Part shown: positions 7,302 to 8,918 of the stretch, piece by piece | Position numbering within the stretch: the stretch's first letter is position 1 | How the letters are laid out: the number at the start of each line of letters is the position of its first letter | From: an uncultured Pseudomonadota bacterium | Lineage (GTDB): Bacteria; Pseudomonadota; Gammaproteobacteria; Methylococcales; Methylomonadaceae | Reading direction: 5' to 3' | Assembly: GCA_903902945.1 (NCBI GenBank) | Contig: CAIUWU010000111.1 | Span: forward strand, 1 to 8,918 | DNA: 8,918 bases | Notes under the pieces: generated by a model | Seen by the model: only the letters and a program-made list of their open reading frames with translations | What the model was told of the DNA's origin: nothing | Database searches by the model: none | Program-made: the position numbers and the translations under genes

Positions 7302-7553
7302 TTAATCGGCTTTGAGCTGATTTTCCAGTTGGCTGACACGCTCCTCGAGTTGTTCAAGACGGCTGCGGGTTTTAGCCAGTACCGCTTTTTGGACTTCGAA
7401 TTCTTCACGGCTGACCATGTCCAGTCTTGATAATCCACTTTGGATTAAGGCATGGATATGTTTTTCCAGATCATCCTTAAAGTGGTTAAGTCCGGGGGGG
7501 ATGGCGTGCGCCAGTTTTTCAGTGATGTTATCGATGGATTTGGGATCGAACAT
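7302..7553 (-). CDS. ubiK: Ubiquinone biosynthesis accessory factor UbiK (YqiC/BMFP family)
   Basis: An 83-residue protein whose start MFDPKSIDNITEKLAHAIPP and middle segment SRLDMVSREEFEVQ are characteristic of the UbiK/YqiC (BMFP) family; E. coli UbiK is about 96 residues. The last third (about 57-81, TRSRLEQLEERVSQLENQL) is a heptad-rich coiled coil, which in characterised members mediates trimer formation. UbiK works with UbiJ in the cytosolic complex that carries out aerobic ubiquinone ring modification and is linked to lipid handling. The ATG at 7553 is 5 bases beyond the stop of the marR-type gene. An AGAG within the end of that gene, about 8 bases before the ATG, is a plausible ribosome binding site. 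Three bases separate its stop from yifB, a pairing I recall from other gammaproteobacteria. Confidence 0.9.
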   Translation of the reverse strand: MFDPKSIDNITEKLAHAIPPGLNHFKDDLEKHIHALIQSGLSRLDMVSREEFEVQKAVLAKTRSRLEQLEERVSQLENQLKAD

Positions 7554-7558
7554 AATGA

Positions 7559-8143
7559 TTACTCTTGATCAATAAACGGGTTAGGGGGTGGTGAATGGTC
7601 GCGGCATATTTTATCAGTGTCTTCACGGTCCAGCGGTTGTTCGGTCATGCCGCACTGATAGTGATTTTCCGCTACTGAGAAATAGCGGCACGACCGGCAT
7701 AAACCGAAACTTTTGGAGTGATTTACTTTCTGCAAAACCCCTAAAGTCGTTTCCAGTGCCTGACCTATGGTATCAAACTCCTGTCGGCTGACTTTAGTTT
7801 CTGCTTGCTTGAATATGTCCAGCGGCTTTAGTTCGTCGATTAATTGTCGGCCGGTTTCGGTCAAAGTCAAATGCACGACCCGACCGTCGACGCTGTCGGT
7901 GGTCTTTTCCAGATAATGCTTGCGTTCCAGGATCTGAATGGTTTGCGATACCGTGCCTTTGGTCAGGCCGAGATATTCGGCTACTGCAGCATGGGTATTA
8001 CTGTATTTGTTGCATTTCGCTAGATATTCCAGCACCTGGCCGTGTACCGGCTGCAAGCCGATAGCGGCATATTTGCGCCGTTCTTCCGAGCGCAATAACG
8101 AGCTGATGCGTTCGATGAGTTTGAAAGTTTCTAATTCCTGCAT
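7559..8143 (-). CDS. MarR-family regulator with a C-terminal Cys/His cluster
   Basis: A 194-residue protein, longer than the typical MarR length of about 140-150. Residues 5-145 give the MarR fold: an N-terminal dimerisation helix, a winged helix-turn-helix with recognition helix near TKGTVSQTIQILERK (61-75), and a wing with the conserved DGR at 86-88 followed by VVHLTLT. A long C-terminal helix leads into an additional tail containing C149, C152, C164, C180 and H183 (spacing C-x2-C-x11-C-x15-C-x2-H). This layout suggests a bound zinc or Fe-S cluster and hence redox or metal sensing, but this is inference. No ligand or target is known to me. It is the first gene of a tight marR-ubiK-yifB operon, so it may regulate its own operon. 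The ATG at 8143 gives a normal MarR N-terminus; no strong Shine-Dalgarno is visible. Confidence 0.9.
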   Translation of the reverse strand: MQELETFKLIERISSLLRSEERRKYAAIGLQPVHGQVLEYLAKCNKYSNTHAAVAEYLGLTKGTVSQTIQILERKHYLEKTTDSVDGRVVHLTLTETGRQLIDELKPLDIFKQAETKVSRQEFDTIGQALETTLGVLQKVNHSKSFGLCRSCRYFSVAENHYQCGMTEQPLDREDTDKICRDHSPPPNPFIDQE

Positions 8144-8228
8144 GCTTTAGTCTTGGTCCATGCAGTGGATGTCGCTGTAACTAGCCAGGCAATAATGACT
8201 GTAATCTGCAAAAGTGATCCTTAAATGG

Positions 8229-8251
8229 CTCCCCGGTGGTGTGCCGGGGAG
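8229..8251 (-). terminator. GC-rich hairpin after thiC, terminator-like but without a T-tract
   Basis: CTCCCCGG at 8229-8236 pairs exactly with CCGGGGAG at 8244-8251 across a 7-base loop, an 8-bp stem starting 9 bases after the thiC stop codon. In the thiC direction it is followed by CCATTTAAGG, which has only three consecutive T, so it may act as a weak terminator or as a 3'-end stabilising hairpin. Confidence 0.5.
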
Positions 8252-8260
8252 ATCAATAAT

Positions 8261-8918
<658 letters not shown>

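Noticed and set aside
8144..8260. Sigma-70 promoter for the marR operon
   Set aside because: A promoter must lie here or upstream, but no -35/-10 pair with normal spacing scored well by eye, so none is assigned.

Overview
The window looks like ordinary chromosome of a gammaproteobacterium. The evidence is an E. coli-type MetRS with C-terminal tRNA-binding domain, the lipid A flippase MsbA, two LPS-core type glycosyltransferases, the ubiquinone accessory factor UbiK and a YifB/ComM ATPase. The flavour of the proteins reminds me of methanotrophs of the order Methylococcales, but that is recall-based inference and not shown by the sequence. I see no insertion sequence, phage gene, tRNA, rRNA or CRISPR array. 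Coding density is very high and no gene-free stretch exceeds about 120 bases.

Layout. Positions 1-1791 hold two minus-strand cell-envelope glycosyltransferases: a GT9 heptosyltransferase-like gene (703-1791) and, downstream of it, a WaaE/KdtX-like GT2 gene (1-642, running off the left edge). Divergent from them, 51 bases away, is msbA on the plus strand (1843-3606, TTG start). These three genes form an LPS/LOS assembly and export block. msbA and metG converge on a shared bidirectional terminator at about 3614-3646. Then metG (3645-5681), yifB (5793-7298), ubiK (7302-7553) and a marR-family regulator (7559-8143) lie on the minus strand. marR-ubiK-yifB are separated by only 5 and 3 bases, so they are almost certainly one operon transcribed marR first. 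metG probably has its own extended -10 promoter in the 111-base gap after yifB. The right edge holds the 3' part of thiC (8261-8918, minus), followed by a GC-rich hairpin.

Most worth a second look: (1) inside the GT9 gene, two A8 tracts on the coding strand, each containing an in-frame slippery heptamer (A AAA AAC and A AAA AAG), followed 18 bases later by a perfect 13-bp inverted repeat. This could be a slippage, frameshift or phase-variation device in an LPS gene. (2) The MarR protein carries a C-terminal cysteine/histidine cluster typical of a metal or Fe-S site and leads the ubiK-yifB operon. (3) The GT9 protein has its own C-terminal Cys/His cluster. (4) thiC has a 17-bp exact tandem-like repeat built into its Fe-S motif. 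No clearly new multi-gene system is visible.
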